A DNA stretch of 64,000 nt from Brevundimonas nasdae (lineage in GTDB: Bacteria; Pseudomonadota; Alphaproteobacteria; Caulobacterales; Caulobacteraceae). Position 1 is the stretch's first letter. Each line of letters begins with the position of its first letter. This document shows positions 36,866 through 47,313 of the stretch, piece by piece. The notes beneath the pieces were generated by a model. That model had not been told where the DNA came from. It saw only the letters and a program-made list of their open reading frames with translations, and ran no database searches. The translations under genes were made by a program, and so were the position numbers. The stretch spans positions 152,874 to 216,873 of the forward strand of contig NZ_JAEPWN010000008.1 in assembly GCF_016654005.1 (NCBI RefSeq). Direction: 5' to 3'.

Positions 36866-38733
36866 TGGATGTTGCGCTGAAAGCCGCCCGCGTCGCCCTG
36901 GTCGGCAATCCCAACAGCGGCAAGACCGCCCTGTTCAACGCCCTGACCGGCGCGCACCAGAAGGTCGCCAACTACGCCGGTGTCACGGTCGAACGGAAAG
37001 AAGGCCTGATCCGCGCCGCATCGGGCCGCACCCTGTCGGTGCTGGATCTGCCCGGCACCTATTCCCTGCGCGCCCGCAGCCCGGATGAAGAGGTCACCCG
37101 CGACGCTATTCTGGGCCGTCTTGCGGGCGAAACACCGCCGGATGTGGTGGTCTGCGTCGCCGACGCCACGAATCTGCGTCTGGTGCTGCGCCTGATCCTG
37201 GAGCTGAAGGCTGTCGGGCGTCCGATGGTGCTGGCGCTGAACATGTACGACATCGCCCAGCGTCAGGGCCTGCGGATCGATCTGGAGAAGCTGGGCGCCG
37301 AACTGGGCGTGCCGATCATCACCACGGTCGCCACGCGCAAGCGGGGGATCGACGATCTGATCGCCGCCGTCGAACAGCAGGTGGATGTCGCCGCACTGTC
37401 TGAAAGCCAATGGCATAGCCCCGACGCCGCCGCCCTGCGTTCCGCCGCACGCGAGGCCGAGCGGATCATGAAGGCCTGTGTACGCCCGCCCGAGCGGCCT
37501 GACACCCTGACCGGCAAGATCGATTCCGTCCTGCTGCATCCGGTCGGCGGGATGTTGATCCTGATGGCCATTCTGTTCGTCATGTTCCAGGCCGTGTTCA
37601 GTTGGGCCGCGCCCCTGATGGACGGCATCGAGGGCGGCATCGGCTGGATCGGGGAAATGGTCGCGGCCATCCTGCCTGACGGTCTGTTGCAGAGCCTGAT
37701 CGTGGACGGCGTCATTTCCGGCGTCGGCAGCGTGCTGGTCTTCCTGCCGCAGATCCTGATCCTGTTCCTGTTCATCATTGCGCTGGAAGACTTCGGCTAT
37801 ATGGCCCGCGCGGCCTTCCTGATGGACAAGATCATGGGCGGGGCGGGCCTGCATGGGCGGGCCTTCATTCCGCTGTTGTCCAGCTTCGCCTGCGCCATTC
37901 CCGGCGTGATGGCGGCCCGGGTGATCGATTCAAAGCGCGACCGGCTGACCACCATTCTGGTGGCCCCGCTGATGACCTGCTCGGCGCGCATCCCGGTCTA
38001 TACGCTGATCATCGCCGCCTTCATTCCCAACGAGACAGTGTGGGGCTTCGCCAACCTGCAGGGCGTTGTGATGTTCGGCCTCTATGCAGCCGGCATCTTC
38101 AGCGCCCTGATCGTGTCCTTGGTCATTCGCAAGATCTTCTGGAGGGGCGCGGTCGAGCCCTTCATGATGGAGCTGCCCACCTACAAGGTTCCTGACCTGA
38201 AAAGCGTCGGCTTCAACCTGTGGCTCCGGGCCAAGATATTCCTGACGCGGGCGGGGCGGATCATCCTGCCCGCTGTGGTCATTCTGTGGGTGCTGGCGAC
38301 CTTCCCCTATCCGCCCGAGAACGCGACCCTGCCGGCCATCGACTATTCGTTCGCGGGCATGCTGGGCCGGGCGCTGGAGCCGATCTTCGCGCCCATCGGC
38401 TTCAACTGGCAGATGGTCATCGCCCTGATCCCCGGCATGGCCGCGCGTGAGGTGGCGGTGGCGGCCCTGGGCACCACCTACGCCATTGCGGACGCCGAGA
38501 ATGCGACGGGCCTTCTGGCCTCGACCCTGGCCCAGCACTGGTCGCTGGCGACGGCGCTGTCGTTCCTGGCCTGGTACATCTTCGCGCCGCAGTGCGTGGC
38601 GACGTTGGGCGTGGTGCGTCGTGAGACGAACTCGCTGAAATGGACCTGGGTGATGATCGGCTACATGTTCGGTCTGGCCTATCTGGCCTCGTTCGTGACC
38701 TATCATGTCGCGGTGTCGATGGGCGGGGGCTGA
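36865..38733 (+). CDS. feoB: FeoB, ferrous iron transporter
   Basis: A 622-residue protein with an N-terminal G domain (G1 GNPNSGKT at 14-21, G3 DLPG at 61-64, G4 in ALNMYDIAQ) and a membrane domain with the Gate motifs, including the conserved Cys segments FACAIPGVMAAR and LMTCSARIPVYTLI. Imports Fe2+ across the inner membrane. No FeoC follows. A Fur or FNR site was not evident in the 150 bases before feoA. Confidence 0.95.
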   Translation: MDVALKAARVALVGNPNSGKTALFNALTGAHQKVANYAGVTVERKEGLIRAASGRTLSVLDLPGTYSLRARSPDEEVTRDAILGRLAGETPPDVVVCVADATNLRLVLRLILELKAVGRPMVLALNMYDIAQRQGLRIDLEKLGAELGVPIITTVATRKRGIDDLIAAVEQQVDVAALSESQWHSPDAAALRSAAREAERIMKACVRPPERPDTLTGKIDSVLLHPVGGMLILMAILFVMFQAVFSWAAPLMDGIEGGIGWIGEMVAAILPDGLLQSLIVDGVISGVGSVLVFLPQILILFLFIIALEDFGYMARAAFLMDKIMGGAGLHGRAFIPLLSSFACAIPGVMAARVIDSKRDRLTTILVAPLMTCSARIPVYTLIIAAFIPNETVWGFANLQGVVMFGLYAAGIFSALIVSLVIRKIFWRGAVEPFMMELPTYKVPDLKSVGFNLWLRAKIFLTRAGRIILPAVVILWVLATFPYPPENATLPAIDYSFAGMLGRALEPIFAPIGFNWQMVIALIPGMAAREVAVAALGTTYAIADAENATGLLASTLAQHWSLATALSFLAWYIFAPQCVATLGVVRRETNSLKWTWVMIGYMFGLAYLASFVTYHVAVSMGGG

Positions 38734-38751
38734 CGCCGCCCGCCGGTATGA

Positions 38752-39378
38752 TCAGCGGCCGGTCGTCAGCTTGACGATGATGATCGCCGCCGTGTCCAGA
38801 ATGGCCTCTGGCGTGTCGGCGCGCCGCAACAGGTCGAAACTGGCCGCCGTCGATTCCGCGATGGACGCGATCTGGTACGAAGCCAGTCGCGGGCTGTAGT
38901 CCTTGGGATGCAGGCCGCTGGCATGGGCCTGGGCGACGCGACGCTCGATGGCCAGGTGAAGACGGCGCAGGCGGCGCACTCGACTTTCGACAAAGGCGGC
39001 GTCGCCATTGTCCGCCAGCATATGCTCAACGCGCAGAACCTGGCCGTGAGTGCGCCAGATCTCCATGATGTCGAGAATGAAGGCCCGCCCGATGGCGAAG
39101 GCCTTGTCGCCCGGCCAGTCGGCCTGGAAATGACTGGACAGCCCCTGGAAGTCGGCGGCGGCGGCTTCGCACAGCGCCAGAACCGGCTCCTCCACCGTCT
39201 TGAAATAGGTGTAGAAATTCGACGGCGAGACACCAGCGCGGGCCGCCAGATCAGCGACGCGGATTTCACCGTAATGGCGCTCGTTCAAAAGCTGGCGGGT
39301 CGCGTCGAGGATCGCCTGCCGCGTGCGTCCGCCGCGTGCGCCGATCTTGTGTCCCAGCTTGTTCGTGTTTTCGGCCAT
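38752..39378 (-). CDS. TetR-family transcriptional regulator
   Basis: A 208-residue TetR protein: the HTH at residues 19-65 (RQAILDATRQLLNERHYGEIRVADLAARAGVSPSNFYTYF) and an all-helical ligand domain. It stands between feoB (convergent) and cysA (same strand, 131 bases away). Which genes it controls cannot be told; no palindrome stands out in the 130 bases upstream. Confidence 0.88.
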   Translation of the reverse strand: MAENTNKLGHKIGARGGRTRQAILDATRQLLNERHYGEIRVADLAARAGVSPSNFYTYFKTVEEPVLALCEAAAADFQGLSSHFQADWPGDKAFAIGRAFILDIMEIWRTHGQVLRVEHMLADNGDAAFVESRVRRLRRLHLAIERRVAQAHASGLHPKDYSPRLASYQIASIAESTAASFDLLRRADTPEAILDTAAIIIVKLTTGR

Positions 39379-39508
39379 GTCCCCAGATGGTCGAGCGGTG
39401 GTGACGCGAACGCTGGCTTAGCGAGTTTCCGAAAAATCGGGTGCGCCTAAGTGTTTGCTTTCATCCAATCAGCCGGAACCGTCAATCCCTGCAAATGTCG
39501 CTCAGGCC

Positions 39509-40537
39509 TCAGCTTTTGAACAGATGGATCAGATCGGGGCGAACCCGCACTGTTTGGCCAACGCTGAGTTTCGACAGCGGATCATGCGCGGGGCGCTCCA
39601 GATCCAGCGCCTGTCCCTCAATCTCGATGCCGATCCGGGTGCGCGGGCCGCGCGGGCTGAGGGTCACGATGCTGGCGGTTATGCCTTGTTCGCTCAGGAT
39701 CAGATCTTCGCCGCGCACGGCCAGAATGACACCACCCGCGGGGGCGTCCTCTGGCGCATCTGTCGTCCAGCCATCGACGGTCAGAACGCCATCCTGAACC
39801 TTTGCAGGCAGGTGGACGGCGCCGCCCAGGAAGTCGTGGACGAAGGCGGAGGACGGGTGCTGGTACAGGTCCAGCGGCGTGTCGACCTGTTCAATATGGC
39901 CATCCTTCAGGATGGCGACACGGTCCGCCAGGTCCAGCGCTTCTTCCTGATCGTGGGTGACGAAGACGGTCGTGACGCCGGTCTCATCGTGGATGTGCCG
40001 CAGCCAGCGCCGCAGTTCACGCCGCACCTTGGCGTCCAGCGCGCCGAACGGTTCGTCCAGCAGCAGCAGGCGCGGCTGGATGGCCAGGGCGCGGGCCAGG
40101 GCGACGCGTTGGCGCTGGCCGCCCGAAAGTTGGGCCGGATAGCGTTTGCCCAGGTCTTCCAACTGAACCAGCCGCAACAGCTCTGCGACCCGTTCCCTGA
40201 TGGCGGATTTCGATGGGCGGTCTTTGCCCGGCCGCACATTCAGGCCGAATGCGATGTTGTCGGCCACCGTCATGTGGCGGAACAGGGCGTAATGCTGGAA
40301 GACCAGACCGACCCGACGCTCGCGCGGGGTTTGGGCCAGGAAGTCCTCCCCATCGAAGGTGACCGATCCCGCCTCTGGCTGCTCCAACCCGGCCATGATG
40401 CGCAGCAGGGTGGTCTTGCCCGAGCCGGATGGGCCGAGCAGGGCCAGGAACTCGCCGTCGCCGACCTCCAGGTCGACGTTGCGCAGGGCGGTGAAACCCC
40501 GAAAACTCTTGCTCAGGTTCTTGATCGTCAGCGGCAT
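39509..40537 (-). CDS. cysA: Sulfate/thiosulfate ABC transporter ATPase CysA
   Basis: A 342-residue ABC ATPase: Walker A GPSGSGKT (35-42), signature LSGGQRQR (137-144), Walker B LLLLDEP, then a C-terminal TOBE-type domain with the CysA-like VRGEDLIL segment. It powers sulfate uptake with CysT/CysW. It is the last gene of the leftward operon sbp-cysT-cysW-cysA and directly follows cysW. Confidence 0.94.
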   Translation of the reverse strand: MPLTIKNLSKSFRGFTALRNVDLEVGDGEFLALLGPSGSGKTTLLRIMAGLEQPEAGSVTFDGEDFLAQTPRERRVGLVFQHYALFRHMTVADNIAFGLNVRPGKDRPSKSAIRERVAELLRLVQLEDLGKRYPAQLSGGQRQRVALARALAIQPRLLLLDEPFGALDAKVRRELRRWLRHIHDETGVTTVFVTHDQEEALDLADRVAILKDGHIEQVDTPLDLYQHPSSAFVHDFLGGAVHLPAKVQDGVLTVDGWTTDAPEDAPAGGVILAVRGEDLILSEQGITASIVTLSPRGPRTRIGIEIEGQALDLERPAHDPLSKLSVGQTVRVRPDLIHLFKS

Positions 40538-41380
40538 TCAGTGGCGCCTCGTGGCGGCGAGTTCGTCGGCGAAGCGCCATTCCAGCAGGCTCTTGATCAG
40601 CAGGGTGATCAGGGCCAGTCCCGCCAGCACCGTGGCGGTCGCAAAGGCGCCGACGAAGTCATATTCGTTGTAAAGAATCTCGACGTGCAGAGGCAGGGTG
40701 TTGGTCAGGCCCCGGATGTGGCCCGAGACGACCGACACGGCCCCGAACTCGCCCATCGCCCGGGCGTTGCACAGCAACACCCCGTACAGCAGCGCCCAGC
40801 GCACGTTCGGCAGGGTGATCTTGGAGAAGATGGCCCACGGCCCGGCGCCAAGGGTCACCGCCGCCAGTTCCTCATCCGCACCCTGCTGCTGCATCAGCGG
40901 GATCAGCTCGCGCGCAACGAAGGGCAGGGTGACCAGAATGGTGGCCAGCACCAGCCCCGTCACGGTGAAGATGATCCGTATGCCCAAGGCATCCAGCAGG
41001 GGCGCGAACCAGCCTGCCGAGCCGAATAACAGCACCCAGACCAGGCCGGAGATGACGGGCGAGATCGAGAAGGGCAGGTCGATAAGCGTGGTCAACAGGG
41101 CCTTGCCGCGAAACTCATACCGGGTGACGCACCAGGCGGCGGCTAAGCCGAACAGGGCGTTCAGCGGCACGGATATGGCCGCGACCAACAGGGTCAGACG
41201 CACAGCGGCCCAGGCGTCCGGTTCGTCGAACGCCTTCAGAAAACCTTCGACGCCTTTGCGGAAGGCCTCGGCGAAGACCATGCCCAGCGGCAGCAGCACG
41301 ATCACCGCCAGCCACAACAGGCCGATGCCGATGATGAAGGGCGCGGCGCCCCGCACCGGTGATCTGCGCACGGCGCTCAT
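40538..41380 (-). CDS. cysW: Sulfate ABC transporter permease CysW
   Basis: A 280-residue permease with six membrane helices and the EAA loop [34 protein letters not shown] that contacts CysA. The conserved [36 protein letters not shown] segment is typical for CysW. It overlaps cysT by ATGA and abuts cysA. Confidence 0.94.
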   Translation of the reverse strand: MSAVRRSPVRGAAPFIIGIGLLWLAVIVLLPLGMVFAEAFRKGVEGFLKAFDEPDAWAAVRLTLLVAAISVPLNALFGLAAAWCVTRYEFRGKALLTTLIDLPFSISPVISGLVWVLLFGSAGWFAPLLDALGIRIIFTVTGLVLATILVTLPFVARELIPLMQQQGADEELAAVTLGAGPWAIFSKITLPNVRWALLYGVLLCNARAMGEFGAVSVVSGHIRGLTNTLPLHVEILYNEYDFVGAFATATVLAGLALITLLIKSLLEWRFADELAATRRH

Positions 41381-42231
41381 TTGCGGCCTCGACGCAGCAA
41401 CAGGGTCTGCAACCCGTTCATGACCAGCAGGATCAGGAAGGACAGACCCAGCATGGCCAGACCGATGGCCGCCGCGCCTGCATAGTTGAACTGCTCCAAC
41501 TGGATCACGATCAGCAGGGGCGCGATCTCGGATTTCAGCGGCATGTTGCCGGCGATGAAGATGACCGATCCGTATTCCCCAACCGCCCGCGCGAAGGCCA
41601 GGCCTGCGCCAGAGATCAGAGCGGGCAGGACAGCGGGCAGGATGACCAGACGCGCCCGCTGGAAGGGGCTGGCGCCCAGTGTCTCGGCGGCCTCTTCGAC
41701 TTCATGATCCACGTCCTCCAGCACCGGCTGGACGGATCGGACGACGAAGGGCAGGCCGACGAACACCAGGGCCAGCAGAATGCCGATTGGGGTGTAGGCG
41801 ATGCGGATGCCCACATCATTGAACCACGCGCCGATGGGCCCGTTCGGCGCATAGATGGCGGTCAGGGCGATGCCCGCGACGGCGGTCGGCAGGGCGAAGG
41901 GCAGATCGACCAGGGCGTCGATGATCCGCTTGCCCGGAAAATCATAGCGCACCAGCGCCCAGGCCAGCAGCAGGCCCATGACGGCGTTGATCAGGGCGGC
42001 GACGCCCGCGGTGTAGAAACTGAGCTGCAGGGCGGATAGAGCGCGCGGCGTGGTGATCTGTCTCCAGAACCCGTCAAGGCCCAACTCCCACGGACGCACG
42101 ATCAGGGCCGCCAGCGGGATCAGCAGAAACAGCGACAGATACAGGACGACGAACCCGAAGGTCAGGCCGAAACCGGGCAGGACGCTCGGCTCCTTCCAAC
42201 GCCATCGTCGGGGCAGCGGAATGGATGTCAC
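41377..42231 (-). CDS. cysT: Sulfate ABC transporter permease CysT
   Basis: A 284-residue permease with six membrane helices, the CysT-type N-terminus [26 protein letters not shown] and the EAA loop [27 protein letters not shown]. Forms the inner-membrane channel with CysW. It overlaps the binding-protein gene by ATGA, so translation of the operon is coupled. Confidence 0.94.
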   Translation of the reverse strand: MTSIPLPRRWRWKEPSVLPGFGLTFGFVVLYLSLFLLIPLAALIVRPWELGLDGFWRQITTPRALSALQLSFYTAGVAALINAVMGLLLAWALVRYDFPGKRIIDALVDLPFALPTAVAGIALTAIYAPNGPIGAWFNDVGIRIAYTPIGILLALVFVGLPFVVRSVQPVLEDVDHEVEEAAETLGASPFQRARLVILPAVLPALISGAGLAFARAVGEYGSVIFIAGNMPLKSEIAPLLIVIQLEQFNYAGAAAIGLAMLGLSFLILLVMNGLQTLLLRRGRK

Positions 42232-43250
42232 GCGCCGCCGCTCGGCTGGTAGATGCTGTCGAACACGCCGCCGTCGGCGAAGTGCTTCTTCTGGGTTTCG
42301 GTCCAGCCGCCGAAGTCGGCGATGGTGGCCAGCTCAAGCTGCGGGAAGCTGGCGGCGAACCGTTGGGCCACGGCCTGATTGCGCGGCCGGTAATAGTTCT
42401 GGGCGATCAGAACCTGCGACGGCTCTTCGTAGAGATATTTCAGATAGGCCTCGGCGACGGCGCGCGTGCCCTTGCGGTCCACCACCTTGTCGACGACGGC
42501 GACAGGCGGCTCGGCCAGGATGGAGAAGGGCGGCACGACGATGTCCACCTTGTCCGCGCCCAGTTCCGCGACCGCCAGATGGGCTTCGTTCTCCCACGCC
42601 AGCAGCACATCGCCGATGCCGCGCTGGACGAAGGTGGTGGTCGAGCCGCGCGCGCCCGTGTCCAGCACCGGCACATGGCGGAACAGTTCGCGCAGATAGG
42701 CGGTGGCGGTCGCCTCGGTCGCGCCGGGACGACGAATGGCGTCGGCCCAGGCCGCAAGATAGTTCCAGCGCGCGCCGCCGGAGGTCTTGGGGTTCGGGGT
42801 GATGACCTGAACACCCGGACGAACCAGATCGGGCCAATCCTTGATGGCCTTCGGATTGCCCTTCCTGACCAGGAAGACGATGGTCGATGTGTAGGGGCAG
42901 GCGTTGTCCGGCAGGCTGGTCTCCCAGTCCCGGTGCGTCAGGCCGCGCTCGGCGATGGCGTCGATGTCGGCGGCGAGCGCCAGGGTGACGACGTCGGCCT
43001 GCAGTCCGTCAATGACCGCGCGGGCCTGTTTGCCTGACCCGCCGTGCGATTGTTCGACATTGACGCCGGGCTGGCCGGTCTCGCGCCAATGCGCATCAAA
43101 CAACTGATTATAGGCGCGGTATAGTTCTCGTGTCGGGTCATAGGAGACGTTCAATAGAGACACGCCGCCCGCGCCTCCGCCCGAACGGGGCGAGCAGGCG
43201 GCCAGCGTCAGCGCACCTGCGCCCAGCAGCAATCCGCGGCGATGAAACAT
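42228..43250 (-). CDS. sbp: Sulfate-binding protein
   Basis: A 340-residue periplasmic binding protein: signal peptide with lipobox-like LAACS, then the Sbp/CysP blocks [45 protein letters not shown] and [16 protein letters not shown] that hold the sulfate. It delivers sulfate to CysTW-A. The ATG at 43250 has GGAGGAC 4 bases upstream. First gene of the operon. The choice between sulfate (Sbp) and thiosulfate (CysP) is not certain. Confidence 0.9.
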   Translation of the reverse strand: MFHRRGLLLGAGALTLAACSPRSGGGAGGVSLLNVSYDPTRELYRAYNQLFDAHWRETGQPGVNVEQSHGGSGKQARAVIDGLQADVVTLALAADIDAIAERGLTHRDWETSLPDNACPYTSTIVFLVRKGNPKAIKDWPDLVRPGVQVITPNPKTSGGARWNYLAAWADAIRRPGATEATATAYLRELFRHVPVLDTGARGSTTTFVQRGIGDVLLAWENEAHLAVAELGADKVDIVVPPFSILAEPPVAVVDKVVDRKGTRAVAEAYLKYLYEEPSQVLIAQNYYRPRNQAVAQRFAASFPQLELATIADFGGWTETQKKHFADGGVFDSIYQPSGGA

Positions 43251-43360
43251 CAATGTCCTCCCTGCCCAAGGCCGTGAAGTGACCGGATAAATCCCCATCT
43301 GCCAAGTGGGAGATGAGACACGATTTCTGAAACGTGGTCCCAGCTTAACTCATGACATCG

Positions 43361-43390
43361 CACGCCGTTGCGAAGCGCAAGGACGGCGTG
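43361..43390. repeat. Hairpin between tRNA-Thr and the sulfate operon
   Basis: CACGCCGT ... ACGGCGTG with an inner GCG/CGC pairing. It lies downstream of the leftward tRNA-Thr gene and upstream of the sulfate operon. There is no T-tract on either side, so it may be a weak terminator or a regulatory structure of the sbp leader. Confidence 0.4.
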
Positions 43391-43422
43391 ACGTGTGGAA
43401 TTGACGCGGAAGGGCGGGGAAG

Positions 43423-43498
43423 TGGTGCCGGCTGCAGGAATCGAACCCGCGACATCCAGTTTACAAAACTGGCGCTCTACCAACTGAGCTAAGCCGGC
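43423..43498 (-). tRNA. tRNA-Thr (anticodon TGT)
   Basis: A complete cloverleaf on the minus strand: 7-bp acceptor GCCGGCT / AGCCGGC, D arm TTAGCTCAGTTGGTAGAGC, anticodon arm CCAGT-TTTGTAA-ACTGG with anticodon TGT, T arm around GGTTCGATTCC, and an encoded 3' CCA. It reads ACA and probably other ACN codons. Confidence 0.97.
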
Positions 43499-43554
43499 GT
43501 CCTTGATGGACAGGCGCGCCTTATGCGGACGGATTGCATAAGGCGCAAGATGGG

Positions 43555-43992
43555 TCAGTCCAGTTTCTCGGCGATGCGGGCCGCCAGAGCTTTCAGCGTG
43601 TCGGCATCTGCCATCGGCGCATGGCCGTGGCCCTTCAGTTCGCGGCTGCTCCAGCGCGGTATGATGTGGAAATGCAGGTGGAAGACCGTCTGGCCGCCTG
43701 CGTCGCCGTTGAACTGCATGATGGCCAGGCCCTCGGGCTGAAGGGCCTGCTCGACGGCCTTGGCGGTGCGCTGCAGGGCGGCGGTCAGGCGGGCCAGAAC
43801 CTCCGGCTCGACCTCCAGCAGATTGCGCGCCTGCGACTGCTTGGCGATGATCAGGACATGGCCTTCCGACTGAGGAAAAACGTCCATGAAGGCCAGGACG
43901 TGCTCATCCTCCCACACCTTAACCGAGGGGATTTCGCCGCGCAGGATCTTGGCGAAGATATTGTCGGGGTCATAATCGCCGTGCAGGCTCAT
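43555..43992 (-). CDS. HIT family nucleotide hydrolase
   Basis: A 145-residue HIT protein. The triad motif HLHFHIIP (H105, H107, H109) is at the C-terminal side, and the N-terminal DNIFAKILRGEIPSVKVWEDEHVLAFMD is the family hallmark. Such proteins (HinT-like) hydrolyse aminoacyl-adenylates and phosphoramidates. I chose the ATG at 43992; the frame opens at 44079. It lies divergent from the holin-4-type membrane protein gene. Confidence 0.92.
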   Translation of the reverse strand: MSLHGDYDPDNIFAKILRGEIPSVKVWEDEHVLAFMDVFPQSEGHVLIIAKQSQARNLLEVEPEVLARLTAALQRTAKAVEQALQPEGLAIMQFNGDAGGQTVFHLHFHIIPRWSSRELKGHGHAPMADADTLKALAARIAEKLD

Positions 43993-44107
43993 GGGGGGCT
44001 CCGAAGCGCGTTGTCGATGCTGGATAGCAGCCGATGCTGAGGAACGGGAGCCTTCGTCCGCATCGCGCGTTATGGTCAAGCTTCAAAACATTTTCATCGA
44101 GGACGAC

Positions 44108-44470
44108 ATGATCCGCTTCATCATCCAGGCCCTGGTCACAATGGCTGGCCTCTGGCTCTCGGCCAAGGTGGTGCCGGGCGTGGACTTCACCAACAATGGG
44201 TCATTGATCGCAGCGGCGATCATTCTGGGCGTCGTCAATGCGGTGGTGCGCCCGATCATGGTGGTGCTGACCCTGCCGTTCACGGTGCTGACCTTCGGTC
44301 TGTTCCTGCTGGTCGTGAATGCGGCGATGATCGGTCTGACGTCGCTGTTCCTCGATGGGTTCGCCGTCCATGGGCTTTGGGCGGGAATCGGCGCGGCGAT
44401 CGTGACGGGCGTGGTCAGCTGGATCGCCGGAGCCTTCATCGGCGGCGGCGACGAGCCGCGTCGGGGATAA
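44108..44470 (+). CDS. Phage-holin-4-like (PF04020-type) membrane protein
   Basis: A 120-residue protein with four predicted membrane helices and the pattern ILGVVNAVVRPIMVVLTLPFTVLTFGLFLLVVNAAMIGLTS, known from the PF04020 family found in many bacterial chromosomes. Despite the name it is usually not a phage lysis protein. The start MIRFIIQA at 44108 was chosen over a longer frame. A hairpin follows the gene. Confidence 0.85.
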   Translation: MIRFIIQALVTMAGLWLSAKVVPGVDFTNNGSLIAAAIILGVVNAVVRPIMVVLTLPFTVLTFGLFLLVVNAAMIGLTSLFLDGFAVHGLWAGIGAAIVTGVVSWIAGAFIGGGDEPRRG

Positions 44471-44480
44471 AATTGAAAGA

Positions 44481-44507
44481 GGGAGCGGTCATGCACTGAC
44501 CGCTCCC
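44481..44507. terminator. Terminator between PF04020-type gene and topA
   Basis: An 11-bp stem GGGAGCGGTCA / TGACCGCTCCC with a 5-base loop. On the minus strand it is followed by CTCTTTCAATTTT, on the plus strand by CCCATCC, so it mainly serves the leftward topA gene and may also stop the rightward gene. Confidence 0.75.
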
Positions 44508-44533
44508 CCCATCCGTCTTACTGGGCGAGACGT

Positions 44534-47170
44534 CTATTCCTCGACCTTGGCCTTTTTAGCGGGCACCTTCTTGGCGGCTGGTTTCTTGGCCGCAGCCTTT
44601 TTCGGAGCCGCAGCCTTCTTGGGCGCAGCCGCCTTCTTGGCGGCAGGGGTCTTCTTCTTGGGCGCGGCGCCTGCTTTTGCGGCCAGCAAGGGCAGGGCGT
44701 CTTCCAGCGTCAGGTCTTCCGGCGCGGCGCCCTTGGGCAGGGTCGCGTTGATCTTGCCCGACTTGACGTAGGGGCCGAAACGACCGGCCATGACGTGGAT
44801 CGGCTCGCCCGTCTCCGGGTGGGCGCCAAGGTCCTTCAGCGGCGCGGCGGCGGCACCGCGTCCTGGACGACCCGCACGCTTTTCAGCCAGCAGGGCGACG
44901 GCGCGGTTCAGGCCGACCTCGAACACTTCATCGATGTCCGAGACGTTGGCGTAGGTGCCCGCGTGCAGCACGAAGGGACCGTAGCGGCCAAGGCCTGCCG
45001 TGATCATCTTGCCGTCTTCCGGGTGAACCCCGACCTCGCGCGGCAGGGCCAGAAGGCGCAGCGCCCGGTCCAGATCCAGCGACGCAGGCGACCAGCCCTT
45101 GGGCAAAGATGACCGTTTGGGTTTCTCTCCATCCGGCGGCGTGATTTCGACATAGGGGCCGAAACGGCCGATCTTCAGCTGCACGGGCTGGCCGGTCGCC
45201 GGGTCGATGCCCAGTTCGCGGTCGCCGCTTTCCGCCGATCCGTCCTCGGCCGAGGGCGAGGCGACGGGGCGTGTGTATTTGCATTCTGGATAGCGCGAAC
45301 AGCCGATGAAGGCGCCGAAACGGCTGGTCTTCAGGCTAAGCTGGCCCTCGTGGCACAGGGGGCATTCGCGCGGATCAGAGCCGTCGCCCTTGTCCGGGAA
45401 GATATGGGCGCCCAGGCTTTCGTTCAGGGCGTCCAGAATGGCCGTGGTGCGCAGTTCGCCAGCCGCTTGAGTGGCGGCGTGGAAGTCCTGCCAGAACTCG
45501 CGCAGCAACACCTTCCAGTTCAGGTCGCCTGCCGACACCTCGTCGAGGCGCGTCTCAAGCGCGGCGGTGAAGTCGTATTCGACCCACTTGCTGAAGAACT
45601 GCTCCAGGAAGGCCGTGACCAGCCGTCCCTTGTCCTCGGGATAGAAGCGGTTCTTGTCGACGCGGACATATTCGCGGTCGCGCAGGGTCGACAGGGTCGA
45701 GGCGTAGGTCGACGGGCGGCCGATGCCCAGTTCTTCCAGCTTCTTGACCAGGGTGGCTTCCGAATAACGCGGGGGCGGTTCGGTGAAATGCTGGTCGGTG
45801 CGGATGGCGTCGACCTTGGCCTTGGCGCCTTCCTTCAGGGCGGGCAGGCGGCTGGTGTCGTCGCCTTCGTCCTCTTCCGAACCCTTCTGCTTTTCGTCGC
45901 GGCCTTCTTCATAGACGGCCAGGAAGCCGTCGAAGGTGACCACCTGGCCGGTGGCGCGCAGGCCGGTCTGGCCGTCGTGCGTCTCGATCTCGACCGTGGT
46001 GCGGTCCAGGCGTGCGGCCTCCATCTGCGAGGCGACCATCCGCTTCCAGATCAGCTCGTACAGACGCTGCAGATCGGAATCGAGGCGCACGGAATCGGGA
46101 TGGCGCGCGATATTGGTCGGCCGGATCGCCTCGTGCGCCTCCTGGGCGTTCTTGGCCTTGACCTTGTAGAAGCGCGGCTCAGACGGGACGTAGGCGGGGC
46201 CGTATTCCTTGCCGATCACTTCGCGGGCCTGGGCCAGACCTTCCGGGCTGACCGAGACGCCGTCGGTACGCATATAGGTGATCAGACCGCCGGTTTCGTC
46301 GACGCCTTCATACAGTTTCTGCGCCGCCTGCATGGTGCGTTGGGCGGTGAAGCCCAGCTTGCGCGAGGCTTCCTGTTGCAGGGTCGAGGTGGTGAAAGGC
46401 GGCGAGGGATTGCGGCGGACCGGCTTCTTCTCGACCGAGTTGATGGTGAAGTCGCCGGCGTTGATCGCGGCGCGTGCGGCGCTGGCCGTGGCTTCGTCCT
46501 TGATGTCCAGACGCTGCACGCGCTTTCCGGCGTGCTTGACCAGACGGGCGGTGAAGGGCGGGCTGTCGGCGTTCAGGTCGGCCTCGATGGACCAGTATTC
46601 CTGAGGCTTGAACTTCTCGATCTCCATTTCGCGATCGACGACGATGCGTAGGGCGACGGATTGCACCCGTCCGGCCGAGCGCGCGCCCGGCAGCTTGCGC
46701 CACAGGACCGGCGACAGGGTGAAGCCCACCAGATAGTCCAGCGCGCGGCGGGCCAGATAGGCCTCGACCAACTCCATATCCAGCTGGCGCGGATTGGCCA
46801 TGGCCTCCAGCACGGCGGACTTGGTGATGGCGTTGAAGGTGACGCGTTCGACGTGGGTGTCCTTCAGCGCCTTCTTCTTGTTCAGGACTTCCAGAACGTG
46901 CCAGCTGATCGCTTCCCCTTCGCGGTCGGGGTCGGTCGCCAGGATGACGCGGTCGGCGCGCTTGGCGGCCTCGGCGATCTCCGACAGGCGCTTGGCGCCC
47001 TTGGCGTCCGCCTCCCAATGCATTGAAAAGTCGTCGTCGGGCAGGACCGAGCCATCCTTGGAAGGCAGGTCGCGGACGTGACCATATGAAGCCAGGACCT
47101 CGTAGTCCGAGCCCAGGTATTTATTGATGGTCTTGGCCTTTGCGGGGCTCTCGACGATGACGAGGTTCAT
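44534..47170 (-). CDS. topA: DNA topoisomerase I
   Basis: An 878-residue type IA topoisomerase. It has a Toprim domain (VIVESPAKAKTI at the start, DPDREGEAISWH), active-site Tyr in GLITYMRTDGVS, one C4 zinc ribbon (CPLCHEGQL...CSRYPECKYTRP), several Topo-C repeats (GRFGPYV recurring) and a Lys/Ala/Pro tail of about 40 residues made of repeated KKAAAPKK units. It relaxes negative supercoils. I chose the ATG at 47170 at the conserved MNLVIVESPAK start. Confidence 0.96.
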   Translation of the reverse strand: MNLVIVESPAKAKTINKYLGSDYEVLASYGHVRDLPSKDGSVLPDDDFSMHWEADAKGAKRLSEIAEAAKRADRVILATDPDREGEAISWHVLEVLNKKKALKDTHVERVTFNAITKSAVLEAMANPRQLDMELVEAYLARRALDYLVGFTLSPVLWRKLPGARSAGRVQSVALRIVVDREMEIEKFKPQEYWSIEADLNADSPPFTARLVKHAGKRVQRLDIKDEATASAARAAINAGDFTINSVEKKPVRRNPSPPFTTSTLQQEASRKLGFTAQRTMQAAQKLYEGVDETGGLITYMRTDGVSVSPEGLAQAREVIGKEYGPAYVPSEPRFYKVKAKNAQEAHEAIRPTNIARHPDSVRLDSDLQRLYELIWKRMVASQMEAARLDRTTVEIETHDGQTGLRATGQVVTFDGFLAVYEEGRDEKQKGSEEDEGDDTSRLPALKEGAKAKVDAIRTDQHFTEPPPRYSEATLVKKLEELGIGRPSTYASTLSTLRDREYVRVDKNRFYPEDKGRLVTAFLEQFFSKWVEYDFTAALETRLDEVSAGDLNWKVLLREFWQDFHAATQAAGELRTTAILDALNESLGAHIFPDKGDGSDPRECPLCHEGQLSLKTSRFGAFIGCSRYPECKYTRPVASPSAEDGSAESGDRELGIDPATGQPVQLKIGRFGPYVEITPPDGEKPKRSSLPKGWSPASLDLDRALRLLALPREVGVHPEDGKMITAGLGRYGPFVLHAGTYANVSDIDEVFEVGLNRAVALLAEKRAGRPGRGAAAAPLKDLGAHPETGEPIHVMAGRFGPYVKSGKINATLPKGAAPEDLTLEDALPLLAAKAGAAPKKKTPAAKKAAAPKKAAAPKKAAAKKPAAKKVPAKKAKVEE

Positions 47171-47313
47171 GATTGGTTCGGTCTCGGGAAGGGGCGCGAA
47201 CGTGGTTGGAGCGGAGCCGCGTGTCAATCGTCGGCTGCATCACGCACGTATAGGTAGTTTTAATCTGAATATGTGCTTGTATAGGTTGTCGGACTGATTC
47301 CAAGAGTATAGCC

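Noticed and set aside
39455..41029. A 524-codon frame antisense to cysA and cysW
   Set aside because: Gln/Arg/Asp-rich shadow of two ABC genes with complete motifs.
43250..43330. A SAM-type riboswitch in the sulfate operon leader
   Set aside because: Only a short stem (CATCT/AGATG) is visible; the conserved cores of known SAM motifs are missing.
44108..44470. A phage holin and thus a second prophage
   Set aside because: The PF04020-type family is common in chromosomes, and neighbours are housekeeping genes.
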